Source: Artemia franciscana (lineage: Eukaryota; Arthropoda; Branchiopoda; Anostraca; Artemiidae). From it: 64,000 nt of DNA. The notes under the pieces were generated by a model that ran no database searches, was not told the DNA's origin, and saw only the letters and a program-made list of their open reading frames with translations. Location of the stretch: NCBI RefSeq assembly GCF_032884065.1, contig NC_088873.1:4670854-4734853 (forward strand), in the 5' to 3' direction. Both the position numbers and the translations under genes were made by a program. The stretch's first letter is position 1. Each line of letters begins with the position of its first letter. Below, one piece after another: positions 11,897 to 23,773 of this stretch.

Positions 11897-14246
11897 AAAT
11901 GCCAAGTAGCAACTTAAACTATTGCTCAGACGTACTGGGAAACTTCCCATTCAGCGCACTATGATGTTAAGTGTTATTTTTTAGGAACTGTTCTTATATG
12001 TATTTATGCTATGGAATTTTGCTCGCTCTGTTAGGTCCAAATAGATGAAATTTCATACAAAATGCCTGTATCCATCATCTGATGTCCATTCCAGGATTAT
12101 AACAGGTTGACATATAAATTGAAATAGCAAAGGGCCTAGTTTAAATTCGAACAATTGACTGTACTGAGAAATTGATTGCAGATATTAGATGAGAGACAAT
12201 TATACATAATAAAAAGTGTCTTAATTACCCTAAACACTGTTTGATTATAAAAGTAGCACAAAGTAGGCAAAGCTTACAACCGGTTTTCTCAATCCTCTTT
12301 TTATTTTTATCTTCTTTCAATAGATATGCTGGACCAAATTAGCATGGCTGGTATTGTGTTTTTACTGCATCTGTTATCCCTGATCCGTTTTGCATGATAA
12401 AAAGACATCCAACCTAAATGAACTAAGTGTCTGGTTACTCTATCCACTTAATGAGTGCGTGATGACCTTGAACTTTAGTCAACTTTAAGCGTCTTGCGCT
12501 TCACTGTCACAGCTTCTCTGACCGTCTTATACTACAACCCTAGTTAACTTTTCTTACCTCCTATCATTGAGTAAACTCAGCACGTGGTCTCTCAAGGATG
12601 TTCATCCATCAATTTCTACATAATTGACACCGGTGGTCAGAAGGACTTCATATCGTTTGGGGTTTGACGCAACTGACCAATAGGTCAAATGTATCATTTC
12701 AGTTCTTCTGATAATTTTGGTCAAATACTGCTGTGTTGGCAAAATTTTGCAAACTTTAATATAAATAGATGTCTCTAAAAGTTAGTCTAAAACTGACTAT
12801 ACACCAGCACCCATCATCATCATCATCAACAATTGCCTGAAGGCGGTGGTTTTGAAGTAAAATTTTGAAATGATTTAAATATTTCTAAATATTAATTATT
12901 TGCATCGCAGATCTGAGTATTTATGCTTATATAGAAGGTAATTTTGAAACTGGAATAAGTTGGTGCCTGATACAAAGAATGTTGTCAGGAACCTTTTTCA
13001 TCAATGAAACTAGGCTAAATTAAGGTTAGACCTGTAGAAAGCCTACATTTTATAACTTTTATTTTTAAGCACTATTTTAGCAAAAATTCTAGTTTAGATA
13101 CTTTTGCCATCTTTGAAAGGGGTTAGATTAGGAGAGTATAACTTTCAGTAATGTATCCAGGGCTAGAAACTTGCTCTGGGAAGATATTGCCAAGCTTCCA
13201 TGTTAACCCTTTTCTGATTTTTAAGTCTTAGACATTTGTGATCTTCACAGGTCTATTCCTATTGAAATTAAAAAAAAACATTTTACCTTAGTTGTTAGTT
13301 TTTTCTCTGGTTTTAGTTCTGAAAATGCAAGTTCTGTTATTTGAGTAGAATTTTATGCCATATAGCCTAGCCTAAATGTAGTTTTTCAAAATTTAGGAAA
13401 TGTGTTTACCAACCTTTGAAATGTCATAAATTAAAATTAGCAAAGTTATGTTGCTGAAACAGTTTTCATGTAGCCTAATTCATTTAAGTAGAAAGTCTGT
13501 TTTCAAGGTTTCACTTTCATAATACAAAGATTTGTAAAGGTCATCAAATATCACTGCCCTCTTGAAGGAGAAGGAGTGGAGGTAGACATTTCAAAATACC
13601 TTCCCAGGGCATAGACTAGGCCTACTTAAGTATACAGGCCCATCCCTCTAAGTTTCATTTTCCTAACCTAACCCCTTTCTAAGATAGCAAAAAGTAGCTT
13701 AACTAGTATTTTACTCTATTGTTAACAAAAATCAAACAAGAAGCCACATAGTAGGAATTGGTAGGAGATATAGCCTATGCTCAACTAAGTAGGCCTGACC
13801 TAGGCCAATCTTCAAAAGTAGTCTAGTCTAGGTTTGTTAAGACCTTGGGCTTGGTCCAAACTCTAGGAAAATCCTAGTTTAGAGGTGTTTTGCTGTCTCA
13901 AAAAGTAGTCAAGATAGGTGAACCAAAGATTCTAGGGCCAGAAAAGTAGCCTACCATGAGAAGGTATTACCAAGCTACTATATCAGCCCTTTTCTTTACC
14001 TATCTGAATTCTGAAAAGAAATGGTTAACCTTGGCTTTGGGTTTACAATTCCTTTTAGATTGGCTTTAGGTCTTGAAAAATGTAATTCCTATAATGTCAG
14101 CAGCCCATATCAAGTTTTCATAAATTATCATTTTACAGTTTTAGGAAAGTATTTACAATACTGCACTTTACTACAAGATACACTGCACTGTACTACAATT
14201 TGTGCTAAAATATAGTTTTATCCCACATTCTAGGGCTATAATGAGA
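11897..14246. other. Unique-looking non-coding DNA
   Basis: No coding or RNA feature. Around 13000-13950 short words such as 'tagcctag', 'cctaacct' and 'taggcct' are over-represented. A short (ATC)n run lies at 12807-12825. Confidence 0.4.
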
Positions 14247-14504
14247 TAGGGTAAGACAACCAGTACTGGGACACTTTGATCACTCTGCCTATTCTAGGAC
14301 AAAATCTTTGATTGGATTACAACATATCCAATACTGGGACAAAGACTTTAATCTTGGACACCCAATCCATGCATTTTTCTGGGTTGCTTCAAAAAAACCT
14401 GTTGTCTTTTGTCCCAGTATTGGACATGTTGCAATCCAACCAAAGATTCTGTCCCAGAATAGGCAGAGTGATTGAAGTGTCCCAGTACTGGTTGTCTTAC
14501 CCTA
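14247..14504. mobile_element. Fold-back MITE flanked by TA
   Basis: The element 14249-14502 consists of two ~100-bp imperfect inverted arms (14249-14352 and 14405-14502) around a ~55-bp centre. The tips are GGGTAAGACAACCAGTACTGG and its complement. TA dinucleotides sit immediately outside both tips (14247-14248, 14503-14504), compatible with Tc1/mariner-type TA duplication. No transposase is encoded. TA duplications are weak evidence in AT-rich DNA, but the arms are unambiguous. Confidence 0.8.
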
Positions 14505-15006
14505 AAGGTTGAGATGGCTAGGATAAATTTTGTGGATGAATTTTCTTTGTTTTTTGCATTTTCCCTGGTCTTGTGTTACCCTAGGTGTTGATTTAAGGGA
14601 CCTACCTCAGTGCTGTGATTGATATATTTAGACTTTTGGGCAATTCATTTTACTTTCAATTCTCCAGGGAATTGCACATCTTCCTGTTCTTCATTATTTA
14701 CCTATACAGTGTTGCTGGTCTAAATTTGCAAAGTATCTGTTTTTTTGATAAAGCCATAGATTACATAAGCTGAATCATTTATCTTCTGCATTTGGGGAAA
14801 CCTGTGCAGAAGAGAGCAATAACAAACACAAAGAGCCATATTGGTACTGGCAGGATATCCATCCTTAAAGTGCTGGGGATAGGCAATTTGAGTATCCGTG
14901 CTTCCCACAGGTCCCCCAAGTTCTGAAAACCCCATGATAAATTGATATCTGTTGGCTGAAAGCTTTTTTCCCCTGCATTTTTTTCCAGCGTTTTTTTTCT
15001 CATATC

Positions 15007-15568
15007 ATGCTGCCACCTAGCAAAATTAAGGCCACATCAAGTAGAACACCAAAAAGGACTCATATAAGCCCGGAAAAAGGATCTGACAATTGTCTTGCCT
15101 GCAATATTGCATTAGAAAATGATTCTTATGCCATTCTTTGTGATGGGTTTGACAAGTGGATATGTACCAAGTGTCTAGACATGCCTGAACCTGAAATATC
15201 TGCTTATCACAAAAATCTCCCAATGTGTAGATATTTGTATCAAGTGCCCAGCATGTAAATACAGATCAACATCTGTTAAAACTCAAAATCCTAGTGTTGA
15301 GAATATCATAAAAGCTACAATAAATAGCATGAAAAATGAGATCATTGATAAAATGCCATCTCAAGCAGCCTTTCAAGAAATTGTCCAAGCATCTTTAAAA
15401 GACTTGGAAACATCATTAAAAGCTGAAATCTCACAAACTGTCAGTGAGATAAAATCACAAGTGTTAGCACTGGAAACCCAGGTGTCCAAAATATGCTCAC
15501 TCTCTGAAATGCATTCCAAAGTCCAGACAGTAGTTCTTCAAGAGACAACAAGCATCAAAGCTTGTTGA
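15007..15568 (+). pseudogene. ORF1 of a CR1-like LINE (PHD-type zinc finger plus coiled coil), frameshifted
   Basis: The first frame (15007-15258) shows CLACN, then CDGFDKWICTKC, the spacing of a PHD-type zinc finger. The finger is completed in another frame by IKCPACKY (about 15237-15265), so one frameshift lies near 15225-15240. The later frame (15329-15568) is charged and heptad-like (DLETSLKAEISQTVSEIKSQ), probably a coiled coil. PHD-like ORF1 proteins with coiled coils are known in CR1/L2-type LINEs, where they act as RNA-binding partners in retrotransposition. The frame ends at 15568, immediately before the ORF2 remnant. Confidence 0.7.
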
Positions 15569-15571
15569 GTT

Positions 15572-17992
15572 AATAATCAGTGGAGATTTTAATTTTCCTG
15601 CAATTGAGTGGGTTGAAGGAACTGGATATATTTCATCTAATAGTAGAGACTCACCTTTTTTTATCTTGCCTATCAAATAATTTTTCTTCATTAGACTATT
15701 GATAAGCCTACACACTATAGAGCTGATCAGAATCCCTCGCTGTTAGACCTTGTCATTTTGCATGATACTGATTCCCTCATTCATAATGATTATTTACCGC
15801 CAATTGCTAGTAGTGACCACCTAGTTATTCTGTCAGTGTTGTCCCTAAATAGTCATCCTCAACCTAAATTTCGTCCTCAGACTTTCACCAACTATGAGGC
15901 AATACAGCGGGAACTTTCATCTGCAAACTGGTCAATGCTTATCACCAGTGACATCAATGAGTTGTGGCTAAATTTCAAAAAAACTCTTCTTGCTCTTGAA
16001 AAGAAACATTCCAGGGTTATTTTTAGGAAACAGCCCAAAACACTTCCCTTCCTCACTAAGGAAGTTAAGAAGCTGATTAACCAGAAATCTAGAGCTTGGA
16101 AACAGTATATGAAGAAGAGGAACCAGGAGACCCTGTCATTTTATAAGGCAGTACGGAATTGTGTAACAGATTCTGTAAAAAAACTGAAATCTGCCTACGA
16201 GGAAAATTTGGCTTCTGAGATCAAGTTAAACCCAAAATCTTTTTGGAGACATGTCTCTTCTAAAAACCCAAATCATCATACTATTCCTGACCTTGTTGAC
16301 CACAGTGTATTACACTCATCTCCAATAGATAAGGCTGACATTCTAAATGCACAATTTGCTTCTGCCTTTACCCAAAATTCAGGCACCTCCTCACCAGATC
16401 CTCCATTGTATGAAGTGCTTTTCCCTATGCCTGATCTGTCAGTAGGGGAATTAATGGTTTTCAATAGCCTTGAGAAGCTTGATGTAAATAAGTCAAAGGG
16501 ACCAGACGGTGTTCATCCACGTCTTCTTAGGGAGTGTTGAAAAGCTCTCAGCTACCCCCTGTGCATGCTGTTCTGGTTATCACTTCAAAATGGGGAACTA
16601 CCGCATGATTGGAAAACATCTTATATAACCCTGATCCATAAAAAGGGACAAAGAGACTCAGCAGAGAATTACTGTCCCATAAGCATCACCTCTGCAGTTG
16701 TTAAGGTGCTTGAGAGATTTGTTAATAAAGCTCTAATTGAACATCTTGAGGTCAATAATATCCTTTCCACATCACAACATGGTTTCAGATCTGGTAGATC
16801 TGTGGACACTAACCTTATCCAAACATATGAATTAGTGACTACACTGCTTGATGAGGGTTTTCCTGTTGACATGATTATTCTTGATCTGTCCAAAGCATTC
16901 GACAAAGTTTGTCATGAACTCCTCATAATCAAATTAAGGGCTGCAGGTGTCAATGAAGGTGTTGTACAGTGGATTATGGGCTTCCTTTCTGAAAGATCAC
17001 AGAGTGTCAGAGTTTTTGATTTGCAAGGAACTCCTCATTTCTCTTCTCCCACAACTGTATTAAGTGGCGGGCCCCAGGGCACTATTCTTGGACCAACACT
17101 TTTCAACTTCTATGTTAACGAATTACCCACCCTTCTTTCAAATCTTATTACCCTGTATGCTGATGACTCAAAACTAGTTGGAAAAGCGGCTACTCCCTCT
17201 GACAAGCAATCAATTCAAACAGATCTTGATAGTCTAGAGATGTGGGCTAACATGTGGCTTCTGACTTTCAATGTTGACAAATGCCATGTAATTCATTTTG
17301 GCAAAAATAACAAGCATCATAAGTATTTCCTTCAAGACAACTTCCTTTCTGCTGTTTCTGATGAAAGAGATCTTGGGGTTATTGTAGATCACCAATTAAA
17401 GTTTAGCAGCCATGCCAAGTTTGTTTCATCTTCTGCAAATAAAACCCTCGGTATCATAAAAAGAACCATCTCCAGCCAACACCCTAGAGTTCTTATGAAG
17501 TTATATAAGGCGCTTGTACGTCCACGCCTGGAGGTTGGAATGTCATTGGCAGCCCCTTTCTTCAAAAAAGATAGGAAGTTGCTTGAGGATGTCCAGTGTC
17601 GTGCCACTAAGATGGTTACCAACATGAATAAATTTCCATACAAAGAAAGACTACATCGTTTGAAGCTGCCAACACTGACATACCGACGGAAAAGTGGTGA
17701 AATTATTTTAACCAAAAAAATCCTCTCTAAAAATACCCTTCCCGGTCTCTTTGCACAGCCCTTGCATTCTGGTACTAGAGGACATTCTTTTAAGCTCTCC
17801 ATGCAGCGTTCCACGAGTAGACGTAGAAGCCACTTCTTCAGCAAAAGAATCATCAATATGTGGAACCAGCTCTCTGAAGAAACAGTTTCTGCTACTTCAA
17901 TTGACATGTTCAAGTCCAACCTTGATAGGGAATGGCTCTGCCAGGAGTTCCTTTACAATTGGGAAGCTGCAGAGTCCTCCACAAGAGTCTAA
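15572..17992 (+). pseudogene. ORF2 of a CR1-like LINE: partial endonuclease plus reverse transcriptase
   Basis: The endonuclease part starts abruptly at the GDFN block (about 15583) and continues to PSLLDLVI and the SDHLVI block near 15817. The N-terminal half of the apurinic-type endonuclease is missing, and one or two frameshifts lie between 15600 and 15720. The RT is well kept: GFRSGRSVDTNL, motif A LDLSKAFD, motif B GGPQGTILGPTLF, and catalytic YADDSKL near 17155. A CR1-style C-terminal domain runs to 17992. A TGA at 16538-16540 splits the frame at ..LLREC. LDLSKAFD, PQGTILGP and ADDSKL place it in the CR1/Jockey group. With the deletion, frameshifts and stop it cannot be autonomous, although the RT half reads cleanly for ~475 codons. 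Confidence 0.85.
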
Positions 17993-19142
17993 TCTAACAG
18001 CCACAATCTACACCAAACAAATTCTTTTTTTCTCATGGAGCATCACAAGGATAGATAATCCTTATATCACTTCAAGCTGCAATTTAAGGTAATGAAGGAT
18101 AACAGATTGCCAAAGATTTTTTTCCACCAGCTACCTAGGGCCAAAGAGAAAGCAGCTCATCTCTTAATTGGGTAGAAAGAGGTTATAAGGAAATATTTAG
18201 GGGAAATTTGGGTATAAGCCTGGGATTAGGGCTGCTTATAAGGAAGTATTTTTGTAAAACAGTTTTTATTTTAAAATATACTGAAAGATTATGGTTAACA
18301 CATTTGAACTAGGCTACAGTTCAACTATGCTTTACTCCCAACCATTGCTAGTTTGCAAATATATAGCCCATATTATATGTTTTTAAAATGAGGGATAAAT
18401 AGTTTTGTCTAAAAAGCCTGTATTTGGTTTAACAGAAGAATAAAAATTCACCAAAAAAATGCTCTTGCCCTACATTTTGACTAAAGGGATACTTTATGAC
18501 CTGCAATTCAGATGATGAAACTGATTCAGAACTCTTAATACCATCTGGGAGGATATTCCAGAGGGTTTCAATCAAGTGACAAAACACATATGCTGACATT
18601 GCTGTATTTCTCTTCTCATATACCAGATTGTACATATTCCTAGTATGAGAAGAATGGTAATCAGAGTTAGTAGAAAGATATCCATAAAGTAGGCTGATGC
18701 AACACCATTCAACATTAGTGTATCAATATTAATGCCTGGTAATCCCATAACTAACTAGATATACATTGCAGGGGCAACATGAATCCTCATACAGGATTCA
18801 TGATTGATGTCCAAATTGAAGTTCAGCAACTTTAGTGAGATCTTTCAGAGTGGTTTATTTTTAGAGGATAGGTTGGGTATGTTCTTTAATAGGAAATTGA
18901 ATTTTAATGCTCTTCCCTAGACTGTTGATTTGGTGTATCATGCATGGGTCTGATTTTATCCCATTTTTACCAATGATGGCTCTAGGCTATTTGTGTTTGG
19001 CATATTAAGATAAGAGATAAGATAATATTTATTTTCAAAAGGCTATTACAAGCTCTATAGATCCAAATTCACTTAATGTCCAGTAAAAGTTAAGAAAACA
19101 AATTTCAAATCAGTGCATTAAGTCAAAGACTTAAGATTAAAA
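17993..19142. other. LINE 3' flank and unremarkable non-coding DNA
   Basis: The LINE tail probably ends within the first ~150 bp, but no poly-A or target duplication was identified. The remainder shows no feature. Confidence 0.35.
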
Positions 19143-19262
19143 GTCCTGTGGTGGCACAGTGGGTTTGACCTTAGCTTGGTAAAACGGGACCCAGAGATCA
19201 AATCATGTTGCAGTAATGCACCACAGGGCCAACACAGGGACCTTAGTAGTCAAGAAGCATCG
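19143..19262 (+). repeat. tRNA-derived SINE-like segment
   Basis: 'ggtggcacagtgggtttgac' resembles a Pol III A box (TGGCACAGTGG). About 40 bp downstream, 'gagatcaaatc' is a degenerate B-box-like site, followed by 'gcaccacagggccaacacag'. It does not fold as an intact tRNA, and no duplication was found. Confidence 0.4.
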
Positions 19263-19429
19263 TTAATCTGATACTTAAGATTAAAAAGGCAAATCATCAA
19301 AGATAAAGGGCAAATAAGTAAACTTGACAATTTTTAAGGTGTTAAATTACACAAACATTACAATAAATAAAAAATGGCAATAGAGGAAAAGGGGATTTTG
19401 GCAAGGACACAATCACAAATTATTAATAA

Positions 19430-20720
19430 GGTGTTCCAAAATAAAGGGGATAAAACTTTTACAAAACCTTTGTGTAACAGCAGGGATTGGAGAGTAAGTT
19501 GGGATTGCTAAGGAGGCTGACTGGGGGAGTTGGGGTCTAATGGGATTGTGAAATTTAGGGAGTGAGTCCTCAGTATGGGTATTGGAAATGACTGAATTAG
19601 CAAAAAGCAAGCAAATTTTTTCCCTCCTTTCTTTTAAGGTGGTAATGCTTGCAGCTTTAAGGAGGAAGGAGTATGGAATTTTGCCTTCTTTGTAAATAAT
19701 CCTGAGTGAATGCTTTTGGACAACTTGATTTTGTCACTAAGTTCACTTGAAAGTTGCAAATGCCCGACCAAACATGCATATTCCAATAATGATCTGATAA
19801 AGGATAAGTAAACATGGACAAAATGTATCTTAGGACAATTAAATTTGTTTAGCAGCTTAAACATGGATAGTGAAACATTTGCTTGCTTAAAAATGTTGGA
19901 AACATGTGTGTCCCACTTAAGATCATTAGAAATTGTGACACCAAGGAGTTTAACATTTCAGGTGGGATTGGGTTGCAAAAAACAGGAGTAGATTTCAAGA
20001 AGTTGATTGTCATTATATGTGATTTAGTGGAATTTACTGTTGTATTGAGGTTTTTAGATTCATCCAAACATTGGGTTAGGATTTCAATGGGGTCACTTTT
20101 AATATTCCTATGACATACTCCAAGGATCGACAAGTCATCCACATATTACCATCTTTGGGGAAATTTCTTGCCAATTTTGTTAATCATGACAAGAAATAAG
20201 AGTGGTCCCAATAAGGTTCCTTGAGGTATTCCACATTATCTAGGGAGGGGATTAGAGTAAATATTTTTGTATTTTACAACTTGTGATCTGTTTGAAAGGA
20301 TCAATATAACAATATTTACTAATAGAGGGTCAATTTCAACGTTATCCTGTAGTAAACAAATTTGGATATTGTGGTCAACTAAGTCAAACACTTTTTGGAA
20401 ATCAACTAAAACGAGGTTTAGCCAAACATTTGGTTTCTCTAGTTCACTTAGGATGGTGTGAACCAAGTGTACAAGGTAATGGGTGGTGGAGCTTTTCCTT
20501 AAATTACCAAACTGTTGGATGTCAATATAATTTTAACTTTAAGCCAGTCACAAAGGAACCCATTGTAAAGCTTAGAAAAAACTGGAGTGAGTGTGATAGG
20601 ACGTATGTTGGTTACAGTCAGATTGGAAGATTTCTTTTGGGGTGGGTGTTATATAACCAAGTTTCCAGCAACTTGGGAATTTACCAAATTTTGTAATTTG
20701 GTTAAAAATATCAGATAAAG
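19430..20720 (-). pseudogene. Non-LTR retrotransposon RT remnant
   Basis: Read on the minus strand with several frame changes: an N-terminal RT block (..GYITPTPK.., about 20640), VDFQKVFDLVDHN (motif A, about 20390), PQGTLLGPLLF (motif B, about 20215) and YVDDLSIL (motif C, about 20140). A C-terminal region extends to about 19430. Stops and frameshifts break it throughout. It belongs to the Jockey/CR1/I-type assemblage and differs clearly from the 15-18 kb LINE. Confidence 0.75.
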
Positions 20721-20739
20721 GTCCAGCAATTGTGTCTGA

Positions 20740-21200
20740 AAAGGCTTATTCATGTTTTCCATTGTTGAAATGGATTCCTATTTCTCTTGTTCCTCTAAGA
20801 ACTGCTTCAAGCCTTTGGTCATGATCATTGCAGTTTCTTCCATACACTATAATATCATCCACATGTATTCCAATACCCTTTAATTCGTCAAATGCCTCTT
20901 CTTTATTCCTCTGTAACTTGTCTTGTCCAGATACATGGCCAAAAGGGTACCTTTTCCATTGGTAGTGTTTGTATATAGTACAGAAGGTTGTGTACTAGGA
21001 AATCACATGGGCAGTGGGAGTATCCAGTATCCTGAGCAGATGTCTAGCTTGCTGAATACTGCTATGCCATCCAGCTTAGCAACAGCACCTTCAAATGTTG
21101 GAACTGGGTAGTAGGGGTCTTTCATTGCTATGCAGAGTCTTACACGCAACCCTTTTTCAACCATTACCGTGACATCAACTCTCTGCCATAAAAAAACTAA
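20740..21200 (-). pseudogene. Ty3/gypsy-type LTR retrotransposon RT fragment
   Basis: The minus strand carries VRLCIAMKDP, then YPVPTFEG, FSKLDICSGYW (catalytic D block), YPFGHVSG and the catalytic VDDIIVYG followed by HDQRLEAVL. This order is diagnostic of Ty3/gypsy reverse transcriptases. A frame change separates the first and second halves (about 20990). No LTRs, protease, RNase H or integrase were recognised nearby, so it is an isolated dead fragment. Confidence 0.8.
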
Positions 21201-22219
21201 GCAAGGAAAATGAACAAGTATCAAACTTGGCTTTTCTTTTGCAATGCTCAGTGAAATGAAAATATTATTTATGGTCAAAACTTTTATTAATAAGACAGTG
21301 ATGAACCAAAAAAACCTTTTTTTTACAAATAATAATAGAAGTCCAAATATTTTGGCTGATATCTGGACGCCTTTATCAACATAAAACAAAATAGTTTATA
21401 CAAATTAAAATAATAAAAGAAGAAAAAAAAGAAAATTGCATCTGATAAACTATAGTTACTGTTTTTGAGCAAGTCCAATATGACAATTCACTTACAAATA
21501 CAAGGCAAGGTTACTGCTGTAGAAGAACATCATAAAATTATACTAAAAAACCATAGATGTCTGATAAACCAACTTGAACAACAGACCTAAGATAAACTTT
21601 AGTGCTCCCCCCCCTTAAAAAAACAACAAAAATTCAAGTGTTTCCAAAGTTTATAGCAAAGGTATTTATCTTAAACCAGAAGTTTGAGCTATAATTATTT
21701 TGACTTTATTATGAGATGCTTTCTGTAATTTTTAAGGAATTGGCTGCAATGCTTTGTGATTGTATTGGATGCAGCTGTAATTCTAATATAGTTTTAAAAT
21801 TTAGAACAGCTATAAGTACTTGCTGCAAAACAACTGTTTCCAACACTTCTACAATGGTTAAAGCACATCCCCTGATAGAACTTTAATAATTTTCGTTCAA
21901 TTTTTTTATCAGTGATGTTTTAACTTTAACCAGAAAATCATATATACTTCATCAGACAACTACTTGTCACTTTGGTCCCATACTTTTTTCTGATATAAGT
22001 TTCAAAGAAGGTTTTCTCAGGGAAAAGGTAAAATTGGGACATTATTTAATGGGTTTTGGGACTAAGCACAGTTGTCTAACCATTGAAAAGCTATACCAGC
22101 TTGTCTAAGATTGCAATTCCATTTAGAGGCAAAACCCTCCTGAAGGGTGATGTTGCCAAAATACAGGTACCCTATTATTTAGGATGAGGGAAGCTCATAG
22201 ATATGCAATTAGCTGGTTA

Positions 22220-22221
<2 letters not shown>
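21201..22221. other. No feature recognised
   Basis: AT-rich non-coding sequence that may be part of the first intron. No splice-bounded exon was recognised. Confidence 0.4.

Positions 22222-22308
<87 letters not shown>
22222..22308. repeat. (AT)n microsatellite
   Basis: Over 40 uninterrupted AT dinucleotides, followed by a short degenerate extension to about 22315. Confidence 0.95.
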
Positions 22309-22314
<6 letters not shown>

Positions 22315-22315
22315 T

Positions 22316-23637
22316 TGGACATAAAATGCTTGAAACCAAATCTGGAATTGGAGGAACATTGGTGGCCAGGGCTTCTGTAGACAAATCATCTAACTTTTAC
22401 CTAAAATTGCAAACCAAACTATTTTTTTAGCTGTTATAATCAGATCTCCCTTTCTAGGGTAGGAAAATCATAACTTAATTTTTTTACTTGATGAAATGAA
22501 TGAAAAATTTATTTTCTGACTTTCTGTCAAAGTTTGGTTGACTGTCTGTGTTTAGCCAAATTTTTAACCAGAGAAAAAAACACAAGGTGCAGTATATGCT
22601 TCATAAACCCCATATTTTAATCTGTAAAACGATGTTAGGTGTATTTGGTCCTCCAACTGTTGAAATATCTAAACACTGTAATATTATTTGGCACAAATTA
22701 GTCTAACTTCTGTTAAAAAAAAAAGTTTTTGCTTGCATTGTTTTTGTTCCTGCCTTTCTGTATAGTTTTATAATGGAAATTTCAAATATTGATTAGTAAA
22801 TATTTTACTCCCTCTGACAATTTATTTTTTGCAGCTTTTGGCCAGTTTTAAGTTTATTGGTTTTTTTTAATATTTTGATATTCTTCCTGTTTTTATTTAT
22901 TGACCCTGAAATTCAAATTTGGCCAGTTGGAGCTTGTGATGGCATTTTTTAAAAGTAAGTATCTTATCTGTCTAGTGACAGCATTTCATATAGCCATTTC
23001 ATAAAGAGGACAGAACAATATTACAACTACAAAAGAGAAAAATGGTTCTATGCGTTTACCCTACCAGAAAATACCCTGCAGTAAATACCCCCTCCCTGTG
23101 GAAAATAAGGCTTTCCAAATTCGGGAGTTTTATTTGAGTTTTGTTTATTTTATTTTCTGAAGGGGAAAGGAATTTTGGTCCTTGTTTATTATATGCCACT
23201 CACTCAAGTTTATGCTGTGTATAATTCGAGAACAAACTGATTCATCTAATTTTGCAATTAGCTCAAAAATTTTAGTTGTTTGATATCTAGTTCAAAAACA
23301 GCAAACATTTTTTTTAAGTGTTTTTTTCAATATAATTTTTATCTTTGAGGCAGATCGAAGCGTTCATTAGAGGGTTTTTACCCTGTATTGCATGTCACTT
23401 CAGTTTGGTTTTGGAAATTATTGAATGAAAGGCAGTAACTTTTTTTTTATCATTATCACTTTTTCTTGTTTCTTTTCTGAAAGTTTTATTTGATTTGTGT
23501 AAATGCTATTATGGTTTTCTACTGCTCTTCTCTCTGGTTGTTGGACAATGGAGCCTTGTAGGTTTTTCTTCAAGTTATTTATAATTTATTTTGTGCACTT
23601 ATTGTTTAACAGTAATAAATTGTCTTCTTTTTTTTAG
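22316..23637. other. Probable 5' intron upstream of the start-codon exon
   Basis: T-rich non-coding DNA ending in a strong pyrimidine tract and AG (cttcttttttttag, 23624-23637). That places the branch/acceptor region of an intron directly before the start-codon exon, so a non-coding 5' exon must lie upstream. It was not located. Confidence 0.6.
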
Positions 23638-23652
23638 GTTTGAAGACACAAG

Positions 23653-23773
23653 ATGGGTTGTGCAGTTAGTTCTATAGCTGACAAGGAGGCAGCCAAGCGA
23701 AGCAAAGATATTGACAAGAATATACGAGCTGATGCCGAGAAAGCTGCAAAAGAAGTAAAGCTTCTTCTTCTGG
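23653..23773 (+). CDS. G-alpha-i coding exon 1 (residues 1-41)
   Basis: The acceptor AG is at 23636-23637, followed by 15 nt of 5' UTR and an ATG with A at -3 and G at +4. It encodes MGCAVSS.., the acylated N-terminus, then the alpha-N helix that binds beta-gamma and the start of beta-1 (..VKLLLL), ending on the first base of codon 41. The donor is g|GTAAGAT at 23774. A second, nearly identical donor lies 18 nt downstream (GT at 23792-23793). Using it would add six in-frame residues (GKILLL) just before the P-loop. The first donor gives the canonical protein. Confidence 0.95.

Noticed and set aside
17389..17919. 176-codon minus-strand frame
   Set aside because: Shadow of the CR1-like RT on the + strand.
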